64,000 bases of DNA from Armigeres subalbatus (lineage: Eukaryota > Arthropoda > Insecta > Diptera > Culicidae). The DNA is taken from contig NC_085140.1 of NCBI RefSeq assembly GCF_024139115.2, forward strand, positions 103,800,988 through 103,864,987, written 5' to 3'. This document shows positions 39,451 through 52,496 of the stretch, piece after piece; positions within the stretch are counted from its first letter, which is position 1, and the number at the start of each line of letters is the position of its first letter. The notes beneath the pieces are model-generated. The model saw only the letters and a list, made by a program, of their open reading frames with translations, was not told the origin of the DNA and did no database searches. A program made the position numbers and the translations under genes.

Positions 39451-42010
39451 AGCCTATACGGACATCAAATTTGGATCGTGCTCTATAAGGATGTGCAATC
39501 ACTTGGAGCAACGGGTGCTAAGGACCATCTTTTTGTGTGCAAGAAAAGTGAAGGCGCCCAGAGAAAGTGAAAATTTGTACCGCGTCCGGTTGTGTTTTCT
39601 ACAGATTCAGATTTTTCGTGTGTTCGATTAAGATCCATACAGGAAGGTGCGAACCGAGTATTGTGGCGTCAAATTGTGATCAGTGTTATCTGTTTAGATG
39701 TACATCTTAAATGAAGAAATGAACAAATGTGTCCCACTAGTCATTTATGTCCACTCTATCAGATACCGATGGTATTATCATCTTTACTAATAAGACTAAT
39801 CGTGGGTTTGTGTTAATTAATTTAAAGTTTTACCAGTGACAGGCGGAAACCATAAATTATGCCAGGGATAATGCGTCCATCCCAACTTGCTAATAATCCA
39901 TGCTTTTCACATGGAGTGTAGTAAATTTCTCATCCTTTACCTATGATCGGTCAGAGCGCTGTTGTGGCGAGATGAAAAAGTGCGCCATTAGCGGATTCCA
40001 TAAATGATGGAGTTGGGTAGCAAAATAATTGTGACTGGAATAATCGTGTTTGAACAAATTATGCGTCGAAGTTGTAAGGACCTACATTTCAGAATCCATA
40101 AACAGTCACCTGTTGCACGTGCAAAGTGGCTGTTTTCTGCAAATCAATGTTCAACCATATTCGCTATGAATTTGTGGCTCTTTTCACTCAGTTGAAAAAG
40201 AGCAACACTTACTGGGGTGTGTCTCGTAGAGCACTTCAGTCCACATTGATGGAATTTGAAATTAGGATTGGGATTTGGGTCTCCGTCGTGTAATGATGTA
40301 CAATATTTGATAAGCTACCTATACGAACCCAGCCATTAGCTGACTTCACATACTAATGATGCCCTGGATGATACAAGGCTTTCTTCTGCGCTACGCCAGC
40401 GCTTTCTTCTCTGTTCACGGAATCTGGAAGTACAACCCACCCACCACCTATGCGTGGAGCATTTGCGTTACGGACAATTACGGCCACCACCCGGTGGGAC
40501 AATAAAGACAATAATCTCTCATCTGCCGGTGTTTTTTTGCGACGCAAAGCGCGTAATTCGATAAGGAAAATCTGCACGCCAGTCGGGGTCATTCGTATGA
40601 GCCATCGAACAATGGACAACATAAGCGAGCATTTTTATTTCGGGAGGACGTGTTGCTAAAGGGGATAATATTTTCTGATTTTGTTCGCTTGCCTACGGTC
40701 GACACGGTCGACACCGTCAACAAGTATCAATTTGCATCAACAATCAATAAACGGCGTTGGCAACAAAGCATATAGGCATATCCTTGTTGGGATGTTGTTT
40801 GATTCGTCACGGTGGGATTGTGTAATTTATGGAACAAAGGATTGAAAATTGACGAGATGATCTGTCATAAATAACTGTTAAAGTAAAATACCATCAAAAA
40901 TGTTTTTTCGTGTTTATGATCATACTTATTAGATAAGTCGTTTTGCAAATCTATTCTTGCAATGATACCAACAGTAAACAGAACAACTGAGAAATATGTG
41001 AAAAACATCTGATATAAGTAGAAGCAATTAAATACAACTTCAATCTGACATAGTTGAATCAATTTAAAAGACTTGTTTTGTTGTAGGCTGTTGTAGATCT
41101 TTACTGACGATATCATGAACTCCAGGAACATGTAGCTGACAACTCACGTCAACTAATCGCGCAATTTTCCAATCAATTACAACTATCGCTCTATCCAACT
41201 ACACCCGATCCACTGAACGCAGTGCATCTAATTAAGTCATTCTAAATAAAATGCACACATTTAACTACCATCTGGTAACGAACACGGGCAATGAAGGTAA
41301 CCGCCGGAGGCAACACTTTCATCTATTGAATCCACCAACCCGCACGGGCAGACCTCGAGATTAACTCAATTTCATTCTCGCTTATGATGCAATCTCTTTC
41401 TACTATCTCGCATCTAGTCAGTTAATAACTGCATGATTGAACAGTAAAAAAAGTTGATTAATTCATTACCCACTGCTTATTTATTTACATTCCACATCAC
41501 TGAGACGAACTCTCTGTGCAGGACCATGCCGACCAAGCCTTTATACAAACGGAAAATCGACTCATTGCGATAAAACAGGTTTGTAAATAACATCCGAAAG
41601 GTCACGGAAACCTCGTTTTCAGGATAATTCGACACTTAAATAAACCGATGATGTGCGAAAGCTATTTTGGTAAGTGCGTTTGATCTACCCAAGCGGATGT
41701 GCGCGCGTTCGTGTCGAGTAATTACGAAGCCTTGAAAGCTTTTTTGTTGATGGTGATGAGTGACTTTTTGGTTTATAATTTTTGTTTTTGTAATTAATAA
41801 GTTCAATTTGTAATATTACTTGAGAAATTCGCAAATACTACAATTTGATGGTGATTAATCCATAAAGAAGGGCTCTCTTGTTTTGATCGTGAGTAAATAA
41901 TACTACTTTTGGGGCATGGACTGCAGCAGATATCCAAGGCTTGACAATCCCTCCTGACACCTGCGGTTTGGAGCTTTTCTCTCGAGTGTAATCTTACTGA
42001 GCTCTGTTCT
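39451..42010. repeat. Right arm of giant inverted duplication, inner block
   Basis: It is the reverse complement of left-arm 17110-19990. It includes the RTE-like 3' fragment at 39505-39725 (plus strand here). No host gene was recognised. Frames such as 40353-40622 have left-arm counterparts with indels. Confidence 0.8.
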
Positions 42011-42125
42011 CCATGTTAGGAGCGGCTCACAACAGCGACTGTTCTCCATGTCATGGCCCAGGGGTGGCTGATCATTGTCGGAGTCCAGCGAATTTTATGT
42101 GAGGGTATGTGCACCATGCCCATGA
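41930..42125 (+). pseudogene. Short L1-like 5' fragment
   Basis: CTCCATGTTAGGAGCGGCT and neighbouring sequence match the reverse complement of 17100-17290, the upstream end of the L1-like LINE, including a small local duplication of TCTCCATGT. The rest of the LINE is absent on this side. Confidence 0.5.
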
Positions 42126-42254
42126 GCCTTTAAAAACGAGCAATGGGTGTTTTGTAACCGCAGTATACATGGGAACGGATAAACGTAACGTATTTGTTTA
42201 ACTCTAACTTTTGGATCTATGGAGTTTGTTTATAGGTATTGATATTTGAAACGA

Positions 42255-42820
42255 AATTAGCGGGCTTAGTAGTCATGCTTCTGTCTCATACGCAGGAGGT
42301 CGTGGGTTCAATCCAGGTCGTTCCATTCTCCTACTTTGTATCTTTCTCTGTATTCCTCCTGTTCTAGTAATCGCTAGAACTGGAAATGGAACTTCATACG
42401 TTTCCATTACTATTCCTATACCTTCAACTTGAGTATTCAGCAGTATCTGCGGAATTGGATATGAACTATAGGCTCGTTTTCTACATCCAATCAAATTTGC
42501 TTTCTCCTATCTATCACATTGGCAGCTCGTTAACCAAAACGGACTCTGCCTCTCGAACCTAACAAAAATTCAACAAATTCCATGAACTCCGGCCAAGTGC
42601 AGAGGTATATTCGGCTTGCAGTGGGCAAGTGATTGCATCATAATTTCCCTCCATTGACTTGCATTCTGGTGGCAGGGCATAGATTAACAAAAAAAATGAG
42701 ATCACCAGTCTTGTACATTGAAGATGTATCCTAGTCCAAGCAACTCTGTTGGTTCCTATGAGAACAGCTGATCTGGGTCATAATGGGAGCAACTCGAGCA
42801 GTCAATCAGCTCAACCTCAA
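42255..42820 (+). mobile_element. tRNA-derived SINE with 20-bp target duplication
   Basis: GGTATTGATATTTGAAACGA (42235-42254) recurs as GGTATTGATATTGGAAACGA (42821-42840). The insert begins with a tRNA-like head (GCGGGCTTAGTAGTCATGC, an anticodon loop with CAT, and a B box GGTTCAATCC). The body follows (ACTTTGTATCTTTCTC). The head resembles that of the SINE at 52067-52495. The 3' end lacks a long A tail. Mobilisation would be by a LINE. Confidence 0.8.
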
Positions 42821-42840
42821 GGTATTGATATTGGAAACGA

Positions 42841-45379
42841 CAACTTCATGCTATGTAGAAATATTAGCAGTTTGTTTATTCAAAACTTCAAAATAAAACT
42901 AATAATTAAATTCATAATTAGAATTGATTTGTTTCTAATAATTATTTCTAATTTCCTCAAGCAAATGTAGAGGTATTTATAGATTTCTATTGATAATATT
43001 ATTTAAAGTTTAAAAATTCTATTAATAAAATTTTTCAGACTTGGGCAAAATATGCTATTTTAGGGGAACTGTCTTGTTTTTTAAACAAACAAATACAGCA
43101 CCAATTTCGTTGCTTCTTTTCGCTAACATGCGTGCTTACTGCTGAAAAAATCACAACAATAAGAAACAAGTCAGTAACCCTACTAAAATAGAGGGGTACT
43201 GCTAATACGCCAACGAAAAATTTTGTTTTGATTTCAAACTCCGAGTCTACGTCAAGTTTAAAAAAATTCAAGCCTGCACGGTGGGCCTGGGTATGCACAA
43301 ATATTAATGCAGACAAGAAAATGCTCAGGAGAAACATTTTCAAGGATGCTTTTCAATACTGCTGTACATGTGCCAAGACAAGACAAGACAAGATAATTCT
43401 CAGAAAATAAAAAACAAAGAATAAGATAATGGAAAAATATATTAAGCTCTTTTAGTGTTGAATAAGATAATGTTTATTTATGTATCACAACAACTTTGTT
43501 GTCAGTCATATCCATGAATCGTATCCATCTCGGATCATGTGGATTATGAAACCAATCACTTTTCGTGAATGAGCCAGACCAAGTCTCTTTAAGGCTCAAG
43601 ACTCCTAAGCTCTTTTTGAAAATTAATGACGTTATTGCTTGTTAGTATTGGTGAGCAACTTGTAGAAAAGTGACGAAAATTTGATTAGTGAAATGGGGTG
43701 GTAAAAGCTTGTCAGCTGCAATATTGTTGCCAGATGCAACAAAATGTTTATTTTGAGCATTTATAGTATTTATTATATGGAAACTTATTTTAAATTTCTT
43801 CGTACACCACTGAGCTTAACATACAGTGTTAGAGAAGTGACAGTAAAACACTTTGATTCTCGAATGTTTGTTTATCGGAAATTTCTACTGAAGATCAGCA
43901 CCTGAGACAGTCCCAAATAAATGTAAAAGCCTGTCGTTAAATTTCGGACACCCATCATCCAATGCTATTTTTTAAATTTACACAAACCACTGAGAGATTA
44001 ATTTACATGACAGCTGAATCTCTCCTTTGTAATTCTTTGAGCATATTTTCATTCTTATCAAAGTGATGAAATGGCTACAAATCAATTGGACATTGTCTCA
44101 GATGTCCGAAATTTAACGTGGACAGGCTTTAAGACGAAATTAAGTCTTTTATTCTTCATCACCAGACTGTTTGTTTGCTGCTGCTGAGTCATGCCATCCA
44201 TCCTCACTTTCTGTGCGCAGTGCAAAGAACAGAATCGTAGGTTAGATGGCTGTGACACATGCCTTGAAAATGCCTAGCCACAGATCTGATTTATTAGTTC
44301 TAATCTGTAAAATGAGTAAGAATAATGAAATGTATTTGCCACCAAAACCGGCTATACGTTGAGGTATTCTGAAAACATTGATTGTGGGGAGAAAATGTAA
44401 AAGTATGTGCTGTCTGCTTGGTCGTGGCTGACTGCTGCGGCTGCCGTGGTTTTGTTTTTTTGACTGCATGGTAGGATGAATGGTACGGTAAAATTAAATG
44501 TCAACCATTCTCCACCCTGCCAACAAGCTTCATAATCTTCTTTTTTCTGGTTGATTTATTAATTCGCAAACAAACCGCAATAATTATTTGATCAAATAAA
44601 TCTGAACGATGAAATGATGATTCTTTTCTTGTATATGCATAAAGTTGTTTGCGTGTCGACTAGCATATTCGATGTATTGTTTTGATATTTCTAAGTTGCT
44701 TTGCCGAGATTTTGAGCCATATTTCACCTAATGCGGTGGTGAATTTGGGTGTTCCGAATTTTGCAACATTCCAATACGGCCGTCAAATTTGTCTCTCACT
44801 TCAAATTTTTAAGCAGTTTTCGTTGGTTTTCGACATGAAGTGAAGAATTGGTGTTCAACATCAAAGACAAGAATGAAAGTTAGTGGTGAATTATGTTTAG
44901 GTGTGATAAAATCAAGAAAGCGGCGAGAAAGAACAAGTGAAACTGAATGCATGTGTGTGTGTGTCTCGATCGTTCGGAGTTAGTGTGTGTATAATTAGTA
45001 TACGAAAATTTGTCTAGGAAAAAGCAGTTTTAAGCGCTTTTCAGTCAAATAATTGATAATTAATTAGCTAGGTGAGTGAAAATTCTATGAAATACATGAA
45101 TATACGTTGACAGAGGTAGTTGGTGAAAAGCAGTAAATATTGAATTTGGCAAATTGCATTAGTACTTGACAATGAGAACAAAATCATCTTCATCATCAAA
45201 TTGATTCCGGTTTACAGCCATTATTCTTCAACCCCAGCTGTCCTCGCTGCCCTCAACCATCATCGGCCTCTGAGTGAACTCTGAGTGATACTATGGGCTT
45301 CATCCATCAACACACACTGCTTCGACATCACATAGATGACAAAAAAATGTACTTCTTTGCATATTCGCAGACCTACGCA
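42841..45379. other. Unclassified AT-rich region
   Basis: No gene was recognised. GACAAGACAAGACAAGACAA is a short tandem at about 43375, and GTGTGTGTGTGT lies near 44955. CTAGGTGAGTG near 45070 would be an acceptable splice donor, but no coding exon precedes it. A 102-codon minus-strand frame at 43035-43343 starts like a signal peptide, but part of it recurs at 59105-59200, so it is repeat sequence. Confidence 0.4.
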
Positions 45380-47515
45380 GTTCTATTTCATGAGCTTAGC
45401 GTTCCATATCATGCGATAAAAAGTTATTGGTTTCTTGAAAACGTTCTCTAACGCTGATTTGAATGGCGCAAACATTTTTTCAATCTTTTCCGACCTTATT
45501 CTACTACTTCAGAACTTATTTCAGGTGTAAATCGGGGTAATTAAATAACATATTATTCAATAAAATACCGTTTTTATTTTAAGCACTAATTGCTATTTTA
45601 GTGTTTCCATGCTTACTTCATGATATGTAAACGCCACCATTTTGTTAGAGCCTGAGCAAGCTTATATCTTGGAAAACAGACAGTTCTTATAGACTTGATA
45701 TGAATAAGAGGTAACATGACAAAAATAATAACAAAATTAATATCAAAATAAATACTTTAGGCATAACATTATCGGATATTTTAATACAAAACAAAAATAA
45801 TTATGTTCTGCCTTTGATATTTTATATTCAAACCTCCATGAGTCGATATTGAAGGGACCATCGACTCATGGAAATATGAATGAGGAATAGCAAATCTTTG
45901 GAAAGCCGTTTAGGACATCACGGTAACCAGAAAATATTTTTAATATGGCATAATTTGCTTCCATGAGTCATAGAACATCGACTCATGGAGGTTTACTTTT
46001 AACAACATGTTATGCTTTGAATATTTTTATATTACTTTTGTTATTTCTTATCTTATACATGTCAGTTACATGAGACTGAGCCACTATTTGCACGAGGTCT
46101 GAAAATATAATTATGTTCATTGAATGCTTTCGGCGAGTTTATTAGGGATTCGAGTAATTTTTCAGAAGATGGACCCTCGTTATTAGGACAAAACCACTTT
46201 ATGGACCCCTCGATTTTGTCAATTCTTGATTCCAAAACTGTCATAACTCCAACATTTCTCAACCGATCTTATGGATCAGCATATCGTTGGAAAGAAGAAA
46301 CGTGTATCCTCAATTTGCAATAAGTAACATGTGGGCAGCTCATTGGTTGGCTGCCATCTTGATATTATTTTAAACTATTTTCTTATGATTTATCACCGAT
46401 TTTGAATATCACCACATCATAAATCTTAGTCTATAGAGCTTTGTGTTCAAAAATCTCAGGTGTATGTTTTTCTATCAAAAGTTTTGTACGATTCACCAAA
46501 CTATTTTTAATCATCTGACGAAGAACATCATTTATACAAACAATATGAGACTACGACATCAGTTCATTGATTTCATACACTATTCTACAAAATATATTTT
46601 GAAAATGAAGAGCATGTCTACAATAATTTATTTGGAAGGCTCAAAACTTTAATCCAATACAAATCCAATATTATGCTTTCACATTATTTTATGTGCAAAT
46701 TGAGGATACACTCTTCTCTTTCACGATATGCTGATCATAAGATCGTTGAGAAATGTTGAGTTATGACAGTTTGGTGAATCAAGAATTGACAAAATCGAGG
46801 GTCCATAAATGATTTCTCCAAACTAACGAGGGGGTCCATCTTTCTGAAAATTTAACTCGGATCCTTAATAAACTCGCCGAAAGTCATTCTAATGAACATA
46901 ATTTGCATTTCAAGACCTCGTGCAAATAGTGCTCGGTCTCAAGGAAAATTACTGACATGTATAGTATAAAAGATGAAATAACAAAAGTAATATACAAAAT
47001 ATTCAAAGCATGACATATGTTGTTATTAATATCAAAAAAACATAATTATTTTTTGTTTGTTTTAAAATATCTGATAATGTTATGCCTAAAGTATTAATTT
47101 GGATATTAATTTTTGATATTATTTTTGTCATATTACTCTTATTCATATGATTCATAAAACTGCTGTTTTCAGATATTAGCTTCTGCTCAGGCTTTATAAC
47201 TAAATGGTGTGGCGTTTACCATATACAAGTAACCATGGAAGCAAACACTTAAAAATAGCAAATTAGTGCTTGAAAATGGAAAAAACCGGTAATTTTTCAT
47301 AGCAATATGGTTATTTCAATCCCTCGATTTAAACACCCTGAAATGAAGTCTGAAAAGTGGTAAATTAGGTCAGAAACAGATTGAAAAATGTTTGCCGCCA
47401 TTCATAGATGCAACGTTAAAAAGAAAACGTTTTTTCGAAGAAAACCTCAATAACTTTGATCCGCATGAGATATGGCACGCTAAGTCCATGAAAAGTTGCG
47501 CTTACTGCAAACAAG
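45380..47515. mobile_element. 2.1-kb palindromic foldback structure
   Basis: The left arm (45380-46320) is mirrored by the right arm (46695-47515) around a 374-bp loop. Landmarks are GGTAAACGCCACACCATTT-like, ACTTTAGGCATAACATTATC, ACAAAATCGAGGGTCCAT-like and GTGTATCCTCAATTTGCA. The arms differ by perhaps 10-15 percent. A MITE sits in the left arm only. No transposase is visible. It could be a foldback element or a local inverted duplication. Confidence 0.75.
45830..45993. mobile_element. MITE with AAACCTCCATGAGTCGAT ends, nested in the palindrome
   Basis: AAACCTCCATGAGTCGATAT at the left is mirrored by ATCGACTCATGGAGGTTT at the right, with two more CATGAGTC copies inside, so each end forms its own hairpin. 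The matching position of the other palindrome arm (near 47030) has no such insert. The target duplication is unclear. Confidence 0.65.
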
Positions 47516-48104
47516 ATGCTCTGAACCTCACATTGCTGAGAATTTGAAACAAAAAGTTAGAGCAAAAACTGTTTGAGGTCACCCAGTAAATTGGGAAATT
47601 GCTCTAAATCAGTCAATTTAAGAGCTAGAGAATATTTTTTAGCAAAATTCTTGAATCTGGCTGAACTATACTTTGGTAACATTGTATAGCCATTGTCTCA
47701 AATGAAAAAGTTTTATGTTTAATTTTTTCAAATGTGGCCCACCTAATTTTTATGAAACCTCAAAAGCCCCTCATCTTTAGGAGCAACTTTTGTAGAACAA
47801 GTTTTTTCTATCTCTATAGTTGGCTTAACACACTTATTACCGCTTTGTATGCACTGACCAATGTGCGCTGGCGACTGCATGCTGTGGGTAAAAACAGCGA
47901 ACGAACAGACAGAAACGAAAATGCGCAGCAAAAGGCACGTCAGGACGCTGCTGTCACACATTGTAATGACTCGCGTACGGCAAGCACTGCTTCTTTATAC
48001 GCAAAGAAAATCTTGCAGTAGACCGAAGGCCGTGACATACCGAATTCTGATGTCCGTGAAGGAATGCAGGATTGATTATATGAAATTTGTGCTGGCTATG
48101 ACAA
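47516..48104. other. Unclassified spacer
   Basis: Frames at 47734-48021, 47861-48169 and the opposite strand show no known domain, and none is supported as a gene. Confidence 0.4.
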
Positions 48105-49190
48105 GAATTGAAATTTTCAAAGCCCGCACGGACTATATTGTCCCTCCTACGGTAATCTGGATCCGCTGATCTCGGCATTGCTAACCAGCATCACTCCTGT
48201 TTTGTGGTGAGCAGCGCAGCTTGACTCCATTCATCCAGTTTTCAACTGCGTCGTGTTTCCGCCACCAGCATTTGTACCTTCCAACGACTCTCCGGTTATC
48301 GTAAGGACGACATCGCAATCCGAAGATCTTTCGCCTTTGGGCAACTTCAGTTAGAACTCCGTTGTACATAATTCCCACGGGTTGGGGCTATGGGTGTAGA
48401 CTGCGGAACACCCGCCGTACGCCCTACTTGACTTCGTCCGATTCGTTCAAACCAGAATCCGGTTCAGGAAGCAACTCTTAAGAGTTCACACGGTCGTCAG
48501 GGACCCGCATACCGTTAAAGCGTTTTGACGTCAATCGTACTACGCGAAGAATCGATTGTCGCGCCTCTTCTTCTTGGCCGCCTCTCTGAAACGTCAATGA
48601 CCGCCTGATTGCATCCACGTCATCTGACTTTCCCGGAATCCAACTGTTTAAGGCAGTCTCACCCTCCGTGAACTGTTAGCATTATGGATAACCTTTCCAG
48701 AAGCTTCCCAGTATCCAGCAGACATTGGGCCTATATACGATGCTGGATTCGGGCAGTTCCTGGTTTCGCAGCACCGTTTCTGTTCCAGTAACCGGAAAAT
48801 TACCATCTGCAGCACCATCCTGAACGGTCAACGCCAAAATCGCAGTTTAGAGCCACATTTGAATTCCATCCTGCGAACTTTCTTTGTACCAACCTTTGGC
48901 CACTGATGATAGCTCGTCATGGGAGACTTGCATAGCTGCAGTGGTTACTCGGTCTTCATTTTCATACGGCGTACGCGCCACGTCGTGAACCATTCTGCGG
49001 GAAAAATGCTATCGATGACCTTCAGCTTGTCCGCACATTTCATTTCGTGAGCGTCGTCAGGACCCCTGATCTTCTTTGTGGACTCGATAAGCGTTACCCA
49101 GGGACCAGCGTCAGCTTCTCCGCACAACTCCTTAGAAGCTAGTTGGTTGCTTTAGTGTGAAAATGCTAGAACAAAATTTTTGGCCAGCTA
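48105..49190 (-). pseudogene. R1/LOA-like LINE remnant, right-arm partner
   Basis: The minus strand corresponds to 8900-9760 on the plus strand. It carries remains of the linker (KKIRGP, MKCADKLKVIDS) and of the RT region after the catalytic site (AVENWMNGVKL). It is broken by many indels, more than the left copy. The downstream half of the left copy (9760-10444) has no partner here. Confidence 0.7.
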
Positions 49191-52046
49191 AAATTAGTGG
49201 AAAACGAAAAAGTTTTTGATTTTCAATTTGTAAATCTATTTTAATGTTTTACAATTATTTTATTGTATTTTCAGTTTAATGGAACTATACAAATATGCCA
49301 AATATGCTTTTGTTATTGAAACAATTCATGAAGGATGAAGGGTGAAAATTTGATGGTGCCCCACACACACCATTGGGGGAAAGGTTAAGACAAAGGATGT
49401 TTTGATCATTTGTAACTTGGTTAATCCATTTTAGTATTGTCAATAAGTCATTTCTTTAGCATAATTCTAAAATGTGTTTATGGTGGACTTCTTATGCGAA
49501 GCTTTGCTTCATAACGTACCTAAAAGTTGTTGTTTGAATGCAATTTATAACGAAGTTATAGCGCTAATGTGGAATTCTAACAACGGTTTTTTTTTTAACT
49601 TTATTAAATTGTTTATTCAAAGAGCCATCGAGTTCGTCTCTAATAATGTTTTTTAGTGAGTTGAAAACACGTTCACACTACACAGAAGTCCACCATAACA
49701 CACATTTTAAAAATTCAGACTCTGGAGTGAGTTATTAACATACTACAAAATAATCGAGCGAAATTACTAAATGAATGAAAAAATTCAGAAACATAATCTC
49801 TATGATTATTGTTAGACTCTAACAAACAGATTTCTGCCAGCCATTGACTTCATCTACTATAATCATGAGTAGGACAATGCTTTGACTGTCCACCAGGAAA
49901 TTTCTGAAGGAATGTCCTTATCTCACCAGGACCACGTATTCCTCCATGTTTGTCCAACATTGGAAATTCGCACTGACCAATAAGGATAACCACGGGAAGG
50001 AAAAGGTCACCATAAGTTCCATAAACGAAAAGCAGAAAAAGAGCTGCATCAGTATTACGAAAACACAACAAAACATCAGACCCCGGTCTCAACCCCCTCC
50101 GCGCCACTGGTACTATTATTACAACGACAATCGCCAATTTGGTCATATACGTAACTTTTATATTAGGGCAATACAGTGATTTGATTTGAAAACACAATAC
50201 TTCTTCTAGTCTATTTATTTTGCCTTTCTCGTACACAAGGTGTCCGAGATACTATATTTTAGCACATGATTTCAAATTCAAATTAAGTGCGTAACGGTTC
50301 ATATATTCGACCACGTCCCTGGAGGTCCGTGCTTCACGCGTTGAAAATGTTCCTCAATTGAATTTAAAATTTCAAACACGGTGGAGGATTATAGGCCACT
50401 AGCGAGGATCGGTTCGTTCTCGTTGTGTTTACCAACCCAATTAGTGCCAAGGTAAATCAAATGTGCCAACCAGGCGAACAGGTGTTAAGCCACAATTGAC
50501 CTATTCATTTCATCAAATGTTTAACAATTAAAGTGCACGGGTGCCTTCATAGCTCAGAGGTAGTATGTAGGATAATAACATTTTGAACGGTCTGTTTTCC
50601 TTGGGACAGATATTGACCATAACGTTGATTTTATTGAGTCCAACATTAATATGTTGATATACCTGTCGGTCATCAACTCAATAACGATACCTTTCGTATT
50701 TTCATAATTCATATTTTGTTTGAGTTTATTTGGGAATTGTTAAGAATATAAATGGAGCTAGCATGTAGCAATCGAGAGAAGATTATTTCAAGAAGCAGAT
50801 GACCAAACATAAAAACATACGTATCATCATCCGACTGCTGAGCTCCATCTATATGTCCTGGCCGGGGACGACGATGACAATCTGGTTTGGACTGTGTGGT
50901 GCATTTTGTGGGTGTCGACCATAGAAAAAATAGAGACAGAAGAATGGAGGGTAAAACGAATCCAATCACGGTGCGAAATCGTTTGTGATTTAGCCACCGG
51001 GATGCATGCGTTTGAGGATTTATACCCATCACCGCTGTCAGGCGAATGGGCCGTCGACGGTTACGGATTAATCGGATCCAGTGGGAGGTTGTAATTCATT
51101 CCGGAAGCAACACAGCGTGGAGCAATTGGATGTGGTGTCATTTGATGGCACTATAATAACGGGCTCAAGTGATGAGCAGTATAAAGGTATCTTTTGAATG
51201 TGTGCTCATCAACATTAGGTCACTAAATTTTGCTTAAACAGGTTCGCTTGCGCGAAATCGACCACCCGTCATTGGCTCGACGATTTTGTACATTACTATG
51301 ATCAAGCAGCCATACGTCATGAACAATTTATATTTTACTGATAGAATTATGAAATTCATAAGAATGACAATGTTAATGGAAACATTATGATAATTAATTT
51401 GAAAATCTTCAGTTAATTATCATAATGTTTTAACTCCAATTGTTGGCAATTAATGTGATATCACAAATATCAGAGTATATTTTTCGTATAACCAATGCAA
51501 TTATACAACACAGTCCTTCTTTAATCCTCACTTGTGACAAAGTTGATCATATTTAAATTGTTTGATGTCCATCGAATGGCTTTGTTAGTTAATGCTTCAT
51601 TGTTCACATTCGGTCGTTGTTCGCTTTTCGAATCTATATGATTATTGTATCGTAATTGAAGTGGGTTTGTAAACGATTTCCTGACCATATGTTCAAATTC
51701 ACGATGGTTGAAATTGAAATTGAGCAGTTTAAAAATAGTCGAAAATAAACTTAGTTCATCCGTATGATCACGAACAAAGTTATGTCGAAGGTTCAAGTCA
51801 TGAGAATATGATGGACAGATGAGACGAGCAGTCCTGACAAGTCGAGTCAAGTAGAGAGGCGCTGAATAAGCCTTACTCATTGAGGTCAACCACGTACGTG
51901 GCTCGTATAACGGCGCGACAAGATTTTCTCCATGGTTAGAGATTGAACATCAATGGAAAGCTTCGAGTTTCTGTATTGTTGTACTTGAGTACTGAAAATT
52001 GAGTTTTGCAACGAGTTAGCACACATTATTTTGCAATGACAAAAAT
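49191..52046. repeat. Right arm of giant inverted duplication, main non-coding block
   Basis: It is the reverse complement of left-arm 5474-8440. It includes the 167-bp identical island at about 50942-51108. A 122-codon minus-strand frame at 51521-51889 is broken by several indels in the left arm, so I do not call it a gene. Confidence 0.8.
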
Positions 52047-52066
52047 GGTCTTTAATATGTTAAATC

Positions 52067-52495
52067 AGCATTAGCATTAGCATTAGCATTGAGCAATTCA
52101 CAAATTCGTAGGTGGTACAAGCCAAGACTGTTGTATGAGAGTAGCATCACTTTCGTTAGTTACAGATATTGATTTGGAGATAATCACTATCTCTTAAATG
52201 GAAACATTTACCCTCCAATAGTCGAGATCTGTCCTCGCCACGATGAATGCTGAGGAAGGGAAGGATAGTTGGACACCTACTTAAGAAAGATGCAGAGAAC
52301 TCTACGACCTGTCATAGCTGCCACAAGAGGTTTTGGAATTGTGTGGAAGGGTATCAGTATGATCGTTTTGTAGAACGTGAAACACAGAAAGAACTAAATA
52401 GAAATACAAAGTGAGGAAGAGACGAGCCTGGAATTGAACCCACGACCTCCCTGCTTATAAGGCAGAAGCGGTAGCCACTAGACTTGAGCTCGTCT
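52067..52495 (-). mobile_element. tRNA-derived SINE present only in the right arm
   Basis: The flanking repeat GGTCTTTAATATGTTAAATC (52047-52066) recurs as GGTCTTTATATGTTAAATC (52496-52514). The left arm has a single copy here. On the minus strand the insert starts with a tRNA-like head (GACGAGC acceptor, anticodon loop CTTATAA, B box GGTTCAATTCC) and ends in AATGCT repeats. It shares head and body motifs with the SINE at 42255-42820. Confidence 0.82.
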
Positions 52496-52496
52496 G

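Noticed and set aside
43035..43343. Minus-strand frame starting MKMFLLSIFLSALIFV, resembling a secreted protein
   Set aside because: Part of the sequence (AGCACGCATGTTAGCGAAAA region) recurs at 59105-59200 in another context, so it is interspersed repeat DNA. The signal-like start is likely chance in AT-rich sequence.
51521..51889. Minus-strand 122-codon frame in the right arm
   Set aside because: The left-arm partner (about 5730-6110) carries several frame-breaking indels, and no domain is recognisable.
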